DNA of 40,000 nucleotides from NCBI GenBank assembly GCA_024364805.1, contig CM044488.1, positions 128,783,128 through 128,823,127 of the forward strand, in the 5' to 3' direction. The DNA comes from Euprymna scolopes. Lineage: Eukaryota > Mollusca > Cephalopoda > Sepiida > Sepiolidae. Under the pieces are notes generated by a model that ran no database searches, was not told where the DNA came from, and worked only from the letters and a program-made list of their open reading frames with translations. Shown one piece after another: positions 29,353 to 39,215 of this stretch. The stretch's first letter is position 1, and each line of letters opens with the position of its first letter. The position numbers and the translations under genes are program-made.

Positions 29353-29494
29353 AATCTCTATAGGAGATGAATAGATATTCGAATATTCCATTAACGTTCT
29401 CTTTTAATTCTCAAACAATGAGTTAGTAAATAAAATGAGGACATCATTTTTCCCTCATCAATTGGCCATTTAAATAAGTTATAGTATTCTTTTT

Positions 29495-29775
29495 ACAAGG
29501 GAATCACCACTTTTTAAGGCCCAGAGGCCACTCGAGGATAAGAGTTAAAGAGTGTACAGTGGTCAAAGGGACAATATCATAGTAATCGTTAGAAGTGTAA
29601 ATTTGGTAAATTGGATTACTTAAGGTGAACGGCTCATCAAGAACTTGTTTACATTGGACTTGAAGACGGCCATAGTGCAGTCAGCTGGAAAGCAGGTAAA
29701 TGGAAGAGAGTTCCAAAGGTGTGTAGTTCTAAGAAGAAAGAAGTTTTGTTCATGGAATCTACGTTTAGGTTTACT
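29495..29775 (-). mobile_element. LINE-A 3' end inserted in repeat L
   Basis: The minus strand carries the tail frame: TAGATTCCATGAACAAAAC (RFHEQ), then AACTACACACCTTTGGAAC (LWN), the F-K-x-N-V-N-K-F-L words and the 3' UTR with CTCTTATCCTCGAGTGGCC, ending at ...GGTGATTCCCTTGT. It splits the word TATAGTAT...TTTTCTTTTTGG, which is continuous in repeat L copy 1. Confidence 0.8.
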
Positions 29776-30189
29776 TTTCTTTTTGGTCTCTTGGTCTTAC
29801 TGAATTCCAGAACAAGAATTCATCTAGTCTGGTAGAATATACAGCATTATGCTATTACTTGAGATAACATTCCTTTGAAAACCCAGTGTAGATTAGACAT
29901 ACTGAAAAGATCTTATTTGGGCCATGAATACTATGTGATTTTTTAATATTTAGTCAGAGTTTACTTGTAGAGAAAAGTATCCTAATGCCAGGTTGTCCTA
30001 ACAAATTCATGTACTGAGAGACCTAAGACACTCGAGGATAGTATCTAGTAGGCATTCAAGTTCTCTCCAAGCTCTAGGTTTAATAATAAAAATGCCAAGC
30101 ACTACAGACGATGAAACAAACAAATATTTAAAAAAAAACTTTTATTCACTCCAAACAAAACATTACCACCGCGACAATAAGCACCTACT

Positions 30190-30470
30190 GTGATTAGGTC
30201 AAGATTTATAGGAGCATCCTAAATGAGGAGTTATGCATCAAGATGTTTGTTTGCATTACATTAAAAATTCTGCATGTTTGTATAGACGAGAAAACAGGGA
30301 GCAAATTCCAAAGGTAGCAGTTCAAAGACAAAGAAACTATTAGTGTAGAAAATTTTCTGGCATCTGAGAACCTCTACAGTGAAGGGGTGTGATTTTTCTG
30401 CTAATCGGGTTTGTCAGCCGTATTTATATTGAACGAGTAGAAATACAGTAAATCCATTCCGTAGAATGTA
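30190..30470 (-). mobile_element. LINE-B 3' end, copy 3
   Basis: Minus-strand frame RLAEKSHPFTVEVLRCQKIF, then YTNSFFVFELL and NMQNF, the LINE-B C-terminus. The plus strand carries the family words GTTTGCATTACATT and ACCTCTACAGTGAAGGGGTG. Confidence 0.7.
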
Positions 30471-31026
30471 ATTATTTTCAAATTTAAATAAGACCAACTG
30501 ACCCATCTGTCCGTCGCCATATCGACAAATCTTCTCACAGAAATGTGAAGACACATCTATAAAAGAAGACCTGGTAGAATCAAAGCAAATTAAGACAAAA
30601 TTCTAAGTAATCTATATCTGTTACTAATTACTGAAATTCTGTGGAAGCAGATATGGACGAAGGACGAAACGGTGGAGAAAAAATGCATATGCAGAGAGTA
30701 CATGATATGAAACAGTGTGTACGTATCGTTGTTTTTTTAGGGTTTTGTATTACACAAATTTGTTTTTAGATGGGAAGAAGGGGGTGAAAAGTAATGCCTA
30801 AGAATGTCGGAGAGATAACCGACTTGTCTAGTATTGCCTGAATTGTAGGTAAAAAAGAATCCAACAGTAACGACGAGCATTCTTCAGATGTGTTCTTCAA
30901 CTTGCATGCGTAGAGATGAAAATATTTCAGACGCATGATGACCGACAGAGGAAAGAAGTGAGCCTTTTGGTGATGCATGCTTGGACACATTTAAAACCAC
31001 GACACGAGTAAAATCTATTGACATAA
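30471..31026. other. No recognisable gene
   Basis: Unassigned. The 74-codon minus-strand frame at 30766-30990 has no recognisable motif. Confidence 0.5.
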
Positions 31027-31478
31027 TCTATAACATAAATCTCACCTGTCTGTTTAAATGTATATATGTATGTATGTTTGTATGTCTGCCTAAAATTTTT
31101 GACAGAGGCGATGAGTTTTCACGAGATTGGTATCGTTTTAGAGTTCGATCCTTCGGACGACATATTGAAAAATTGGCTAAAAAAACATTAATTCCTTCAC
31201 CCTCAACTGGCCACTTTTCTATAGGGATGGGTCGCTTTTTTACCGATATTTTCGAAAGTCATCCCCTCTTTTTGATTGACTAGCCTCAATTTAAACCTTC
31301 ACCACTTCCGGTTTGGCAATAGACGCAATGGCAAAGACGTCAGTTTCTTTTTTTTTTTTACGTTCTTTTTCTCCATCGCGATACGGGTTCGAGCCTGCCT
31401 GCCTGTCTACTACCACCTTTTTTTTTTTGCTCAACACACACCTCCAAACACCCAGGCAACGCCGGACACCCAGACTTG
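31027..31478 (+). mobile_element. Helitron-like family 2, copy 2
   Basis: It starts A|TC (31027) with TCTATAACATAAATCTCACC and ends at CTTG (31475-31478), where the other copies have CTAG, so the terminal tetranucleotide is mutated. It carries the best box B of the family, CGGGTTCGAGCCTGCC (31384-31399). About 80% alike to the copies at 25677 and 32935 by eye. Confidence 0.72.
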
Positions 31479-32120
31479 TGTTAGATACTCTGAACAGAAA
31501 AGAGCATTAGAGCTTTAAGTCACAAAAGTTCATCCCCCCCAAAAAATAGATCATAAACGCATGGATAAAATAACGCTCTGATAGTGAATTGTATGTGTAG
31601 GTTGAGAGTTCAATTAGTGGAGAAGAAACTAAAAGAATTTTCTTTTAAATAAACAAACTGCTATTACTTGTCTGAAAGTATGGAATGAGAACAGTTTATC
31701 CATGCAGATTCAGTTTCCAGAAAAAAACTTGTTAAAAACGTCACATTTATCGATTTACAATATTATAAAATAAGTGTAGGGGTAAGGGGGCATCGTCACT
31801 GGGTGCTACTGTGATGAGATTTTGTACTCTCGTCTTCCACATGGTAGGAAATTCAGAAACAAAATTGTCTCTAAGGTCTAACTTTCAAAGCACACGGACA
31901 TCTGTCTGCTACTGTTTCAGAGCGTACTTTCTGAACCCTAACGATTTTGCCTGTTAAGTCATATTTCTGCCAGTCAACTAACTGACCATAGTTAAACACT
32001 CAAGTGACTTTTTTTTTTTCTTTTTTTACAAGCGGCACATGGCTATCATTGTAACTAAGTAATTTTTAGCTTTTAATTTTCACGCACACTTTATTTTTCC
32101 ACTCTTGATTACCCAAAACA
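31479..32120. other. Mostly unassigned; possible SINE head at 31560-31622
   Basis: CGCATGGATAAAATAACG and GAGAGTTCAATTAG are spaced like Pol III boxes A and B and resemble the SINE at 13475, but the match is weak. The rest shows nothing. Confidence 0.35.
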
Positions 32121-32129
32121 AGTCATATT

Positions 32130-32421
32130 GCCACTTGGACGTAAAAGGCTACTATTTGGAACCATATATACAGGGGCACTATGTAGGGAGTTGAGTTATA
32201 AGATGTCTGTTCACATTACATTTAAATTTCTGCATGTTGGTACAGTGAGTGAAGCAGGAAATGGGGAGGAAATTATAAAGTCTAGCAATCCAAAGAAAGA
32301 AAATATTAGAGTAGAAGGTTTTCCAGTATCTAAGGACCTCTACAATGAAGGTATGAGATTTTACTGCTAGACGGTTTTGTCACGGAGTAAGTATGTCGAG
32401 GAGGTACAAGTGCACATTCCA
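32130..32421 (-). mobile_element. LINE-B 3' end, copy 4, best-preserved tail frame
   Basis: The minus strand has an unbroken frame from about 32395: RLAVKSHTFIVEVLRYWKTF, then YSNIFFLWIARLYNFLPISC, NMQKFKCNVNRHLITQLPT and a stop at about 32187. F-K-C-N-V-N-R-H-L and the F-F...R-L-x-N-x-L-P segment define the LINE-B C-terminus. On its 5' side LINE similarity stops exactly at a TTAA at 32422, where another sequence begins. Confidence 0.8.
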
Positions 32422-32673
32422 TTAACCCTTTATGACCAGGCTGAACTAATTCATTCAGTCGTAAATAATTGAATATAACGGCATAAATAAAGTGTGAATG
32501 AATTCAAATACGCCTTGTACGTATTAGTTCAGTATCTGGGTAGATGCTAGATACCTCTCGATTGCAACTGTCCATTGCTTACATTCAATATGTCGCCATC
32601 TGTCTCAAAGTGCAGGGGATTTCGTTTGTTGTCATAAACACACTTTTTTCAAGCACTATGGATAATAATCAAG
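32422..32673 (+). other. TTAA-bounded segment with short ATG exon and splice donor
   Basis: TTAACCCTTTATGACCAGG at 32422 resembles the tips of some piggyBac-type elements (TTAA target plus CCCTTT...). The words CTGAACTAAT (32441) and ATTAGTTCAG (32525) form a subterminal inverted pair. At 32658 ATG GAT AAT AAT CAA G meets a consensus donor, CAAG|GTAAGT (32673/32674). No downstream exon or matching right end is seen in the window, so the assignment is tentative. Confidence 0.3.
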
Positions 32674-32934
32674 GTAAGTTTATGAAATGCAAAAATTCTC
32701 AGTGGTAGTTTAACTATTGAACTTCATAATAAAAGATCATTATATTGAAAACGTCTTAAAATCATAGTATCATTACCGTTTAACTAAAATTAACAAAAAT
32801 ATGTTTTAATCATCTACATCATAATTCAGGTCAGCAAAGGTTAAAGTATTTATTCTCTAACAAAAAATATGCAGTTCCTGCATTATTATGGAACAATTAT
32901 TATTCTTGTTTATGATTCTTTTCTCCTTTCGTCA

Positions 32935-33362
32935 TCTATAATATAAATCTCACCTTTCTGTTTAAATGTATGTATGTCTGCCTAAAACTTTCGACAGAGG
33001 CGACGGATTTTCATGAAATCGGTATCATTTTGAAGCTCGACCTTTTACACGACAAATATCGAAAAATTGGCTAAATACATCAATTCCTTCATCCTCAACT
33101 GGGCAGTTTTCTACAAGAAGGGGTCACTTTTTTCGCTGATAGTTTTGAAAGTCATCGCCTCTTTTTGATTTACTAGCCTTAATTTAAACTTTCACCACTT
33201 CCGGTTTGGCGATGGACGCAACGGCAAAAACGTCAATTTTTTTCACATTCTTTTCCTCCTTTGCAGTATGGGTTCAAACCTGCCTGCTTACTACCACTTT
33301 TCCTTTTTTTTTTTTTTTTTGCTCAACACACACTTCCAGGCAACGCCGGGCACCCAGGCTAG
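32935..33362 (+). mobile_element. Helitron-like family 2, copy 3
   Basis: It starts A|TC (32935) with TCTATAATATAAATCTCACC and ends CCAGG-CTAG|T (33359-33362). Hairpin CCAGGCAACGCCGGG lies just inside. Box B-like GGTTCAAACCTGCC at 33271. The GTATG microsatellite is shorter than in the other copies, and part of the CCTCCAAACACCC word is deleted near the 3' end. Confidence 0.75.
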
Positions 33363-34036
33363 TGTCTAGTAAATGACACTGGATCAAGATGTTGCTTGAA
33401 TCTCGATTTCCACATAACAGCGAACGGGACTTACAAAAAGCTAAAAGTCAACCAATTGCCTTAAACTCATACAGCCAAATAGATCAAAGGTTACAAATCT
33501 TCAACAAACACTAGTTATCATAAAATGATGAGCGAACTTATGACGGAAACCGACTAAAACTGAGTGACAGGTTGTCTCCTTTCAACGGCAGGCACAGCAT
33601 ATAAGTCAGCCGCACTTCACTTTGGCATGGGCAGCAGTCATCAGCAGGAACAATGAGCAATTCATTGTTCATATCAACTTTACTCTAATATCTTTAATCA
33701 TTCTTTTACGTCTAATTTTTGACAACAAACATAAATGTTAAGTATTAAATTGTTTCCTAATATTTTCCTTTGCGTGTGCCATATTTGCTCACATATTAAT
33801 AAAAGATACATGAACAAAGGTTGCCGCGTGCTAAGAGAATGAAATATTCTAAACATGTGGGCAGCCAACATGTAAACATGATCCAGGATTGCCAGACGAT
33901 AAGAAATATTTGATGCCAAATTTTTCAGAGAAAAAGCCAAATTGAAACCTGAAACCACACTTTTTTAGAAACAAAAGTAAAAAAAATAAAAAATAAAAAA
34001 AATTGGCCAAATAAATTTTTTTTATTAATGCTATAT
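33363..34036. other. No recognisable gene; TATA-like word at 33598
   Basis: CATATAAGTCAGCCGC lies at 33598 in a slightly GC-richer patch (33580-33650), but no reading frame or element boundary goes with it. 33890-34010 shares the TTTGGC/TTGCCAGA vocabulary of the repeat at 24290 (reverse orientation) without a clean alignment. Confidence 0.4.
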
Positions 34037-34037
34037 A

Positions 34038-34066
<29 letters not shown>
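34037..34066. repeat. (AAT)n microsatellite
   Basis: About nine AAT units. Confidence 0.9.
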
Positions 34067-34072
<6 letters not shown>

Positions 34073-34429
34073 TGGTTATATTGAAGATTTTAACTCTGGG
34101 CTGTATTGAAGATGTTGGCTTCCAAATATTTGTGCTTTTTAAAATTAATTTTGTATTGTTTTCACAGCAGTGAATTTAAGACATTCCTTATGGAATTGAA
34201 ATCATGAACTTTTTATATATGACTTAGGAGGAAATCAAATTTGTTTTTTTTTTTTTAGAAAAATACATTTGTGCTAAGGAACATTAAAGCATACTGGACG
34301 ACTTTAAAGAATATTTGAAAATGTTATATTTAAATAATTGTTGATAAATTTTTACATAATAGCTCTTAGCTAAATCCCGCTCTCCAAAAATAAGATTATT
34401 TTTAGGCAATTATGTGTTGGACAAAAAAA

Positions 34430-34870
34430 AAAAAAAATTCAGAATTTAGAGTGGCGGATTAGTTTTGCATATAAATCTAATGTAAACGTATCACTCATGT
34501 TGAACCGATCGTTCATCCAAATAACATTTTAAGAGTATAAAACTCAATTTCTTTTAGCTGGGAGATATTTTTTTTTTTTTGTGTGTTTGTTTTTTAAGTG
34601 GGAGAGGAGGGTTTAAAAAAACTCCACCAGCGTTACCACAAATTCTTAGTCCAGGTGGCAACAGTTCCCACAAATCCCTACTTTAATTTTATCCTTAACC
34701 TTCAGTTTAGGTGCCCCCCACCCACCCAATACTTTACACCTCAGAACTAGAATTACATTTCATTCAAACACTAAGCGGAAAGTGAGAGATCATGTTACAT
34801 TGAATTTATTTGAAACTGATCCCTCAATATAAATTCTAAAATATTTTTTTTTAATTTACCCAACTTTTTT
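34430..34870. repeat. Diverged inverted-repeat pair, type M, copy 1
   Basis: CAGAATTTAGAGTGGCGGAT...CATATAAATCTAATGTAAA (34440-34488) is mirrored by TACATTGAATTTATTTGAAA...TCAATATAAATTCTAAAAT (34795-34843). A second copy with the same layout lies at 36520-36815. The arms resemble the coding end of LINE-A (K-S-N-V-N), so they could be two LINE tails inserted in opposite directions instead of a MITE. Confidence 0.45.
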
Positions 34871-35690
34871 TTTTTGCAGTGTTCATACAAGTGTTAAGAA
34901 CCAGAAATCAGAAAAATGGGAACTTTTTTTTTTGGGGGGGGGGGGGTATCAGAATTGGAAAAAAAAAGTTTTATTTCAGATTCTAAAAACGATTCTTTAA
35001 AAATTTTTTTTCTTTCTTGACAATTAAAAATTAAACAAGCACGATGCATTTATTTAGATTTTTGTATTTACAACATAAGACTAAGGGTCACAGGACGATA
35101 GGTTAGGAATCCTATTCCCAAATTTAGCATAGACCTCAAAGTTTAATGCAATTTTTTAGTAGTAAATTCATTTGCTTACGCTCTTATCAAATCTTAAAAT
35201 GTCCACATTTCTTTTTATGCTTATTTGCTAAACTTCTATATGAGTCTTTCATAGAGTTCATCGTTAATATTATAAGACTGATAATATTGGAACAAGTTTT
35301 AGTTGTTATTTTGCTGATATTGCTTTAACTTTGCTCGTTGTCTGATTTTTGAAATAATGTTTTATTATACTTTTTCAGTTTTGGCACAAGTTAAAAGTAT
35401 AGATGAAAATCTCATTATGAGTTTATCAAATTATTGAATACATAAAGAGAAACAATTTAGAACTGCGTCAAATTAAAAAAAGTAGTTATATCTACATTTA
35501 AAAGTACCAAAAGCATGAGATACTATTTTTTTTTGTTTAGGTGATTATGCATGACCATATTGAAAAAAACCCCAATTATTTTAGAATTTAGATAAAAACA
35601 GATATTAAGTATCTGCTTAAAAAAGTTTCACTGCCTTTTAAAGTTTAAAAAAAAAAATAGGAGATAAATTCTTCTATAATTGTAAAGTAA
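34871..35690. other. No recognisable gene
   Basis: AT-rich with many homopolymers (G-run at 34937-34947). Unassigned. Confidence 0.5.
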
Positions 35691-35694
35691 AAGG

Positions 35695-35895
35695 AGTAAT
35701 TATTAGGGCTATGTATGACAACAGCATAATCTTTTCATTGCTTTGACTCTCGAGTATATATCAGACACAGTTAGACTCAAATAATCAACAGATAACCATA
35801 TCACTCCATATAAAAGCAGATAAGATATCAACGGATACATACTCAAGAGTCAAAACAATGAAAAGAATATGCTGTTGTCATAGCCCTAGTAATTA
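35695..35895. mobile_element. Foldback MITE, ~62-bp arms
   Basis: Left arm 35695-35760 and right arm 35836-35895 are reverse complements (AGTAATTATTAGGGCTATG, ACAACAGCATAATCTTTTCA, TTTGACTCTCGAGTAT). The loop is about 75 bp. Interior non-coding. No copy elsewhere in the window. Confidence 0.8.
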
Positions 35896-36500
35896 CGTAG
35901 GTTTGTATAAATTTGGATTTGGAGAAATGATTTGGATCATGGTTAAAAGATACAATATTAATCTATAAGAAGATACAATTAGGTAAGATTAAGAGGTATA
36001 AGAGAGTTAAAATAATGTCTATAAGGCAAAAGAGATAGAGGCAGTATTCTTGGAGTTAAAATAACAAGCCGAGCAAGTAGGGGCTCCCCTCCACGAGTGA
36101 ATGAGTTGGGGGCAATTATAACCCTATAATGCAAATTAAAAAAAAAAATCCAAGGTCTGGTTATTTCAGAAAAATGTGAACAAGCATATGGACGAACACT
36201 TTGGGAGCAATTTTATCCCCATAATGCTCCCTGGGGGGGGGGGACAACCAGAGTTATCCCGGAAAATCTGTTCTGGCAAAAATTTACTTTCACCATAACT
36301 AATGTTTGTGTAAAAAAAAAAAAAAAAAACCAAAAAAAAAACCGAAGGCATGGTCATTAAGTGTGAACAAATGAGTGAGTGAACGGGAACGAGAGTGAAT
36401 TACTAGATCTAATTCGTCCTTTATCGGAGGACCAACAATCTAGCAGGAATTTTTACTGCTATTTTGGACAGCAGGTTTTAATTTCAGACATTCAAAACGT
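35896..36500. other. Unassigned; two diverged hairpins at 36108-36132 and 36203-36231
   Basis: GGGGGCAATTATAACCCTATAATGC and, 95 bases later, GGGAGCA...TCCCC...TGCTCCC are similar in sequence and each can fold. The second is followed by a G-run (36232-36241). The A-runs at 36313-36346 look like degraded tails. No gene. Confidence 0.4.
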
Positions 36501-36519
36501 TAAAAAATATATTTCTTGG

Positions 36520-36815
36520 AAAACTGAGAGTGGGAGATCAGTTTCACACATAAATTTCATGTAAAATGAGCTCCTATTTCCAAGACATTCTAGCGTTTTA
36601 GAGCAGTTAATCTCTTTTTTTTCTATTGGAGATAAATTTTGTGTATTTTGAAGAGTGGCTACTTAAGAAATTACGCATAGTTTTACAACCTTAGGGTTAG
36701 TAGTAAAAAAAAATTAGTGAACATCACTAAAACGTTCAAATAGGTCAGAATGATGATCATTTGATGTTAAATTTATATACGAAACTGATCTCTCACTCTA
36801 AATTCTAAAATATTT
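36520..36815. repeat. Diverged inverted-repeat pair, type M, copy 2
   Basis: ACTGAGAGTGGGAGATCAGT...ACATAAATTTCATGTAAA (36525-36565) is mirrored by GATGTTAAATTTATATACGA...ACTGATCTCTCACTCTAAAT (36762-36807). Same layout as 34430-34870. Confidence 0.45.
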
Positions 36816-37306
36816 TTCTTTCTGTCAATGTAATCATCTAAAAATTAAAATCTAGTTTTTTGCAGGAGGAAGTATTTTGCTTAAGGTGTTAATCTACAAA
36901 TTTATTATTATTATTATTTTTCATATCAATTCAATAATCGACGAAATCTTTATAATTAGGATAAAAAATATGAACATTCTTTAATAAAAGGAAGGCACAG
37001 AATAGTTTTTAAAAAGTCCCCTTCTCATGTTAAGAATGGTTTTCTGAATAGTAATATTATCGAGAAACTCATTCTTACCATGGGAGAGGATGTTGTTAAA
37101 TATTCTGTTCCTACATCGTTTTTATTTTTTGCATACTAATCATCAACTATTTTTAGTTGCTTATGAAAAAAAAAAAACTCAAATAATATTTTGTACACTA
37201 ACAGTAAATTAATATAAATTGACTTTTATTTAAAGAAAAAAATATTTAGTTATCTCACAATTTTCAATAAATTACAAGGAAAATATTTGAGAAAAATATT
37301 TAGAAT
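36816..37306. other. No recognisable gene
   Basis: AT-rich; TTATTATTATTATT at 36902. Unassigned. Confidence 0.5.
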
Positions 37307-37557
37307 AATCTATACATATAAAATATACACCACTCATGTGTGCATCTTGTACATTTACAAAAATATATGGATTTATTTAAGGATTTATGTAACAACTTAC
37401 AGATTAAATGGTAATGTAGGAACTGCTGAATGCATTATGATTAAAGTCCGGTGTGAGTAACTCGTTTATCTCCCAAACTGTCATGGCCGATTTTCTTCAC
37501 CTTCAGTGAATGAAAAAACTTTTAGGCTTTGTCAAACACTATTACATACAAGTCTAG
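37307..37557 (+). mobile_element. Possible Helitron-like 5' end and body
   Basis: A|TCTATACATATAAAATATACACC resembles the 5' ends of the other Helitron-like elements. TATCTCCCAAACTG followed by GGCCGATTTTCTTCA resembles the ACTATCTCC...AAAC words of family 3. CTAG before T at 37554-37557 could be the right end, but there is no hairpin. Confidence 0.3.
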
Positions 37558-38825
37558 TTGAGTAATGACGGCATAATATTCACAACACTCAAATAACAAA
37601 ACTGGATAATATATAGTTATAAAGTGTTTTATTAAAAAAACAAAAAACAACTTTATTTTGAAGATCAAAATCGTTGCTCATTGTTTATCCCTATTTTCTT
37701 TTATCTCTCACTAGTTCCTACTCCCACTTAGAGATTGATCTGCTTGCTATCAGGTTTTTTAAACAATCCTGAAAACAATGAGAAGGTTACACTTAGAATG
37801 CGTTCACTAATCTGCCCCCCCCCCTTTGTAATTTGTATTGCTTTATATTACATGCTATTTTTAAATAAAAAATTAATAAAAAAAACATTAAATATATTTT
37901 AAGTAGGATTAGGCCCATAAAGTGAATGTGGTATTCAGGTGATTAATGGATTCAGAGTAAACTTAGAAAAATTGTAAGACAAAATGTGACAATCTTGGCC
38001 TCGTTGTTTTCAATTTATTGTAAATGTTTATTGCAAATAAAAAGACTGACATTTTAAGTATACACCGTTTGAGTTAGATTTTATTAGAACAGTTAAAATA
38101 TATGGAAATTGAAATCAAAATGAGACGGTGTCTATCGAAAAGTTAGTAATAAATATTTAATTAGGAGTTAACTTTGAAATAATTACTCTTTACAAATGTA
38201 ATTTATAGCTAATTACCAATTGTTTCTTACTTTGAAACAAAATAATTCAATCTCTTGAGAATGTCTTCTATGTTATACTGTCACGAGTTAATAACATAAT
38301 TAGAGCGCCTACATTTGATTAGATGGTATTTCAAACTGGTCGATTAATATTTGACCTTCAATGAATAATGGAGAAAGTCGATGTATTTAGCAGGGACGTG
38401 TAGAGGCGGGGTACTAGGAGTATCAAGCACCTGCCCCTTTTACTCTTGTTTTAAAAGTGCCCTTTTCAGAGGAATATGTTATAGGCCTGTGTCTCACCAT
38501 TACTATATTTTTGCCGGCACGTCACTGATGTTTAGCTTTTCATACCACACATTGGCTTTCTCAGATTTAGCTAAAAAAAAAAACCGCAAAAACTGCTAAA
38601 TCAAGATTTTGTTTAAGAGTTGTTACAAATATCATTTACTGCGCTGTTACAACAGCTTAGCAATATTTAATGGTAACGTTTTCTTTAATAATTTTTACTA
38701 AACACATTTTTATGTAAAATCATTGGAAAAATAGCTACACATTAAATAAAACTTTTGAAGCCTAAATTGCTTCAAAAATGCTTATTTGTAACATTTTCTC
38801 TAATTATTATTATTTTTTTTTTATA
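37558..38825. other. No recognisable gene
   Basis: Unassigned. GC is locally higher at 38380-38530 (GGACGTGTAGAGGCGGGG), but no frame or motif supports a gene. C-run at 37816-37824. Confidence 0.5.
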
Positions 38826-38827
38826 TA

Positions 38828-39215
38828 AAAGACTCACCACTTATCAAGACCCATAGGCCACTGTGGTCAAACGGAACATGTTGTAGTAATCGTTAGCAGT
38901 GGAAATTGTTGCTTCATAATTGATATGTTTATAAAATAGTAAATAAAAATACGGGCTTACATAATATTGAAGACCAAACTTCTTTAAAAATTATAACATT
39001 TTCTTTTTATAATTACTATCAAATAAATACTTTTGTAAAATCAAAAAAAGCCAAATTTTTAAAAAAGAAAATTTTTTAACTACTTAAAAAAGAAAAAGCT
39101 AAATACGCAAAATTTGATCCATCTAGCAACCCTGAAATGGTCATCAAAAATTCATAGTAATTTTTTTTTTCTTTTGCATTAATCCCGAGCTACCGCAGAG
39201 TCTGCAACAAATATT
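38828..39215 (-). repeat. Composite LINE-A-type 3' repeat, inverse of 24207-24655
   Basis: The minus strand reads ATGAATATTTGTTGCAGACT, GATGACCATTTCAGGGTTGC, TATTTGATAGTAATTATAAA and GCTAACGATTACTACAACAT, then the LINE-A end CTTGATAAGTGGTGAGTC and a T-run (tail) at 38813-38823 on the plus strand. By eye it is clearly the same unit as 24207-24655. Inverse orientation, about 14 kb apart. Confidence 0.7.

Larger units (their letters stand above)
28937..30055. repeat. Repeat L, copy 2, carrying two nested insertions
   Basis: Parts: 28937-29010, 29353-29494 and 29776-30055. Without the nested SINE-like element and LINE-A tail it is about 490 bp, matching copy 1. Shared words include TTTCATTTTACTTCA, ATAGATATTCGAATATTCC, GGTCTCTTGGTCTTACTG and CTCGAGGATAGTATCTAGTA. 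Between the two L copies (28741-28936) nothing is recognised. Confidence 0.65.

Noticed and set aside
33590-33660. Promoter or terminal repeat around CATATAAGTCAGCCGC
   Set aside because: No second copy, no element borders and no downstream frame.
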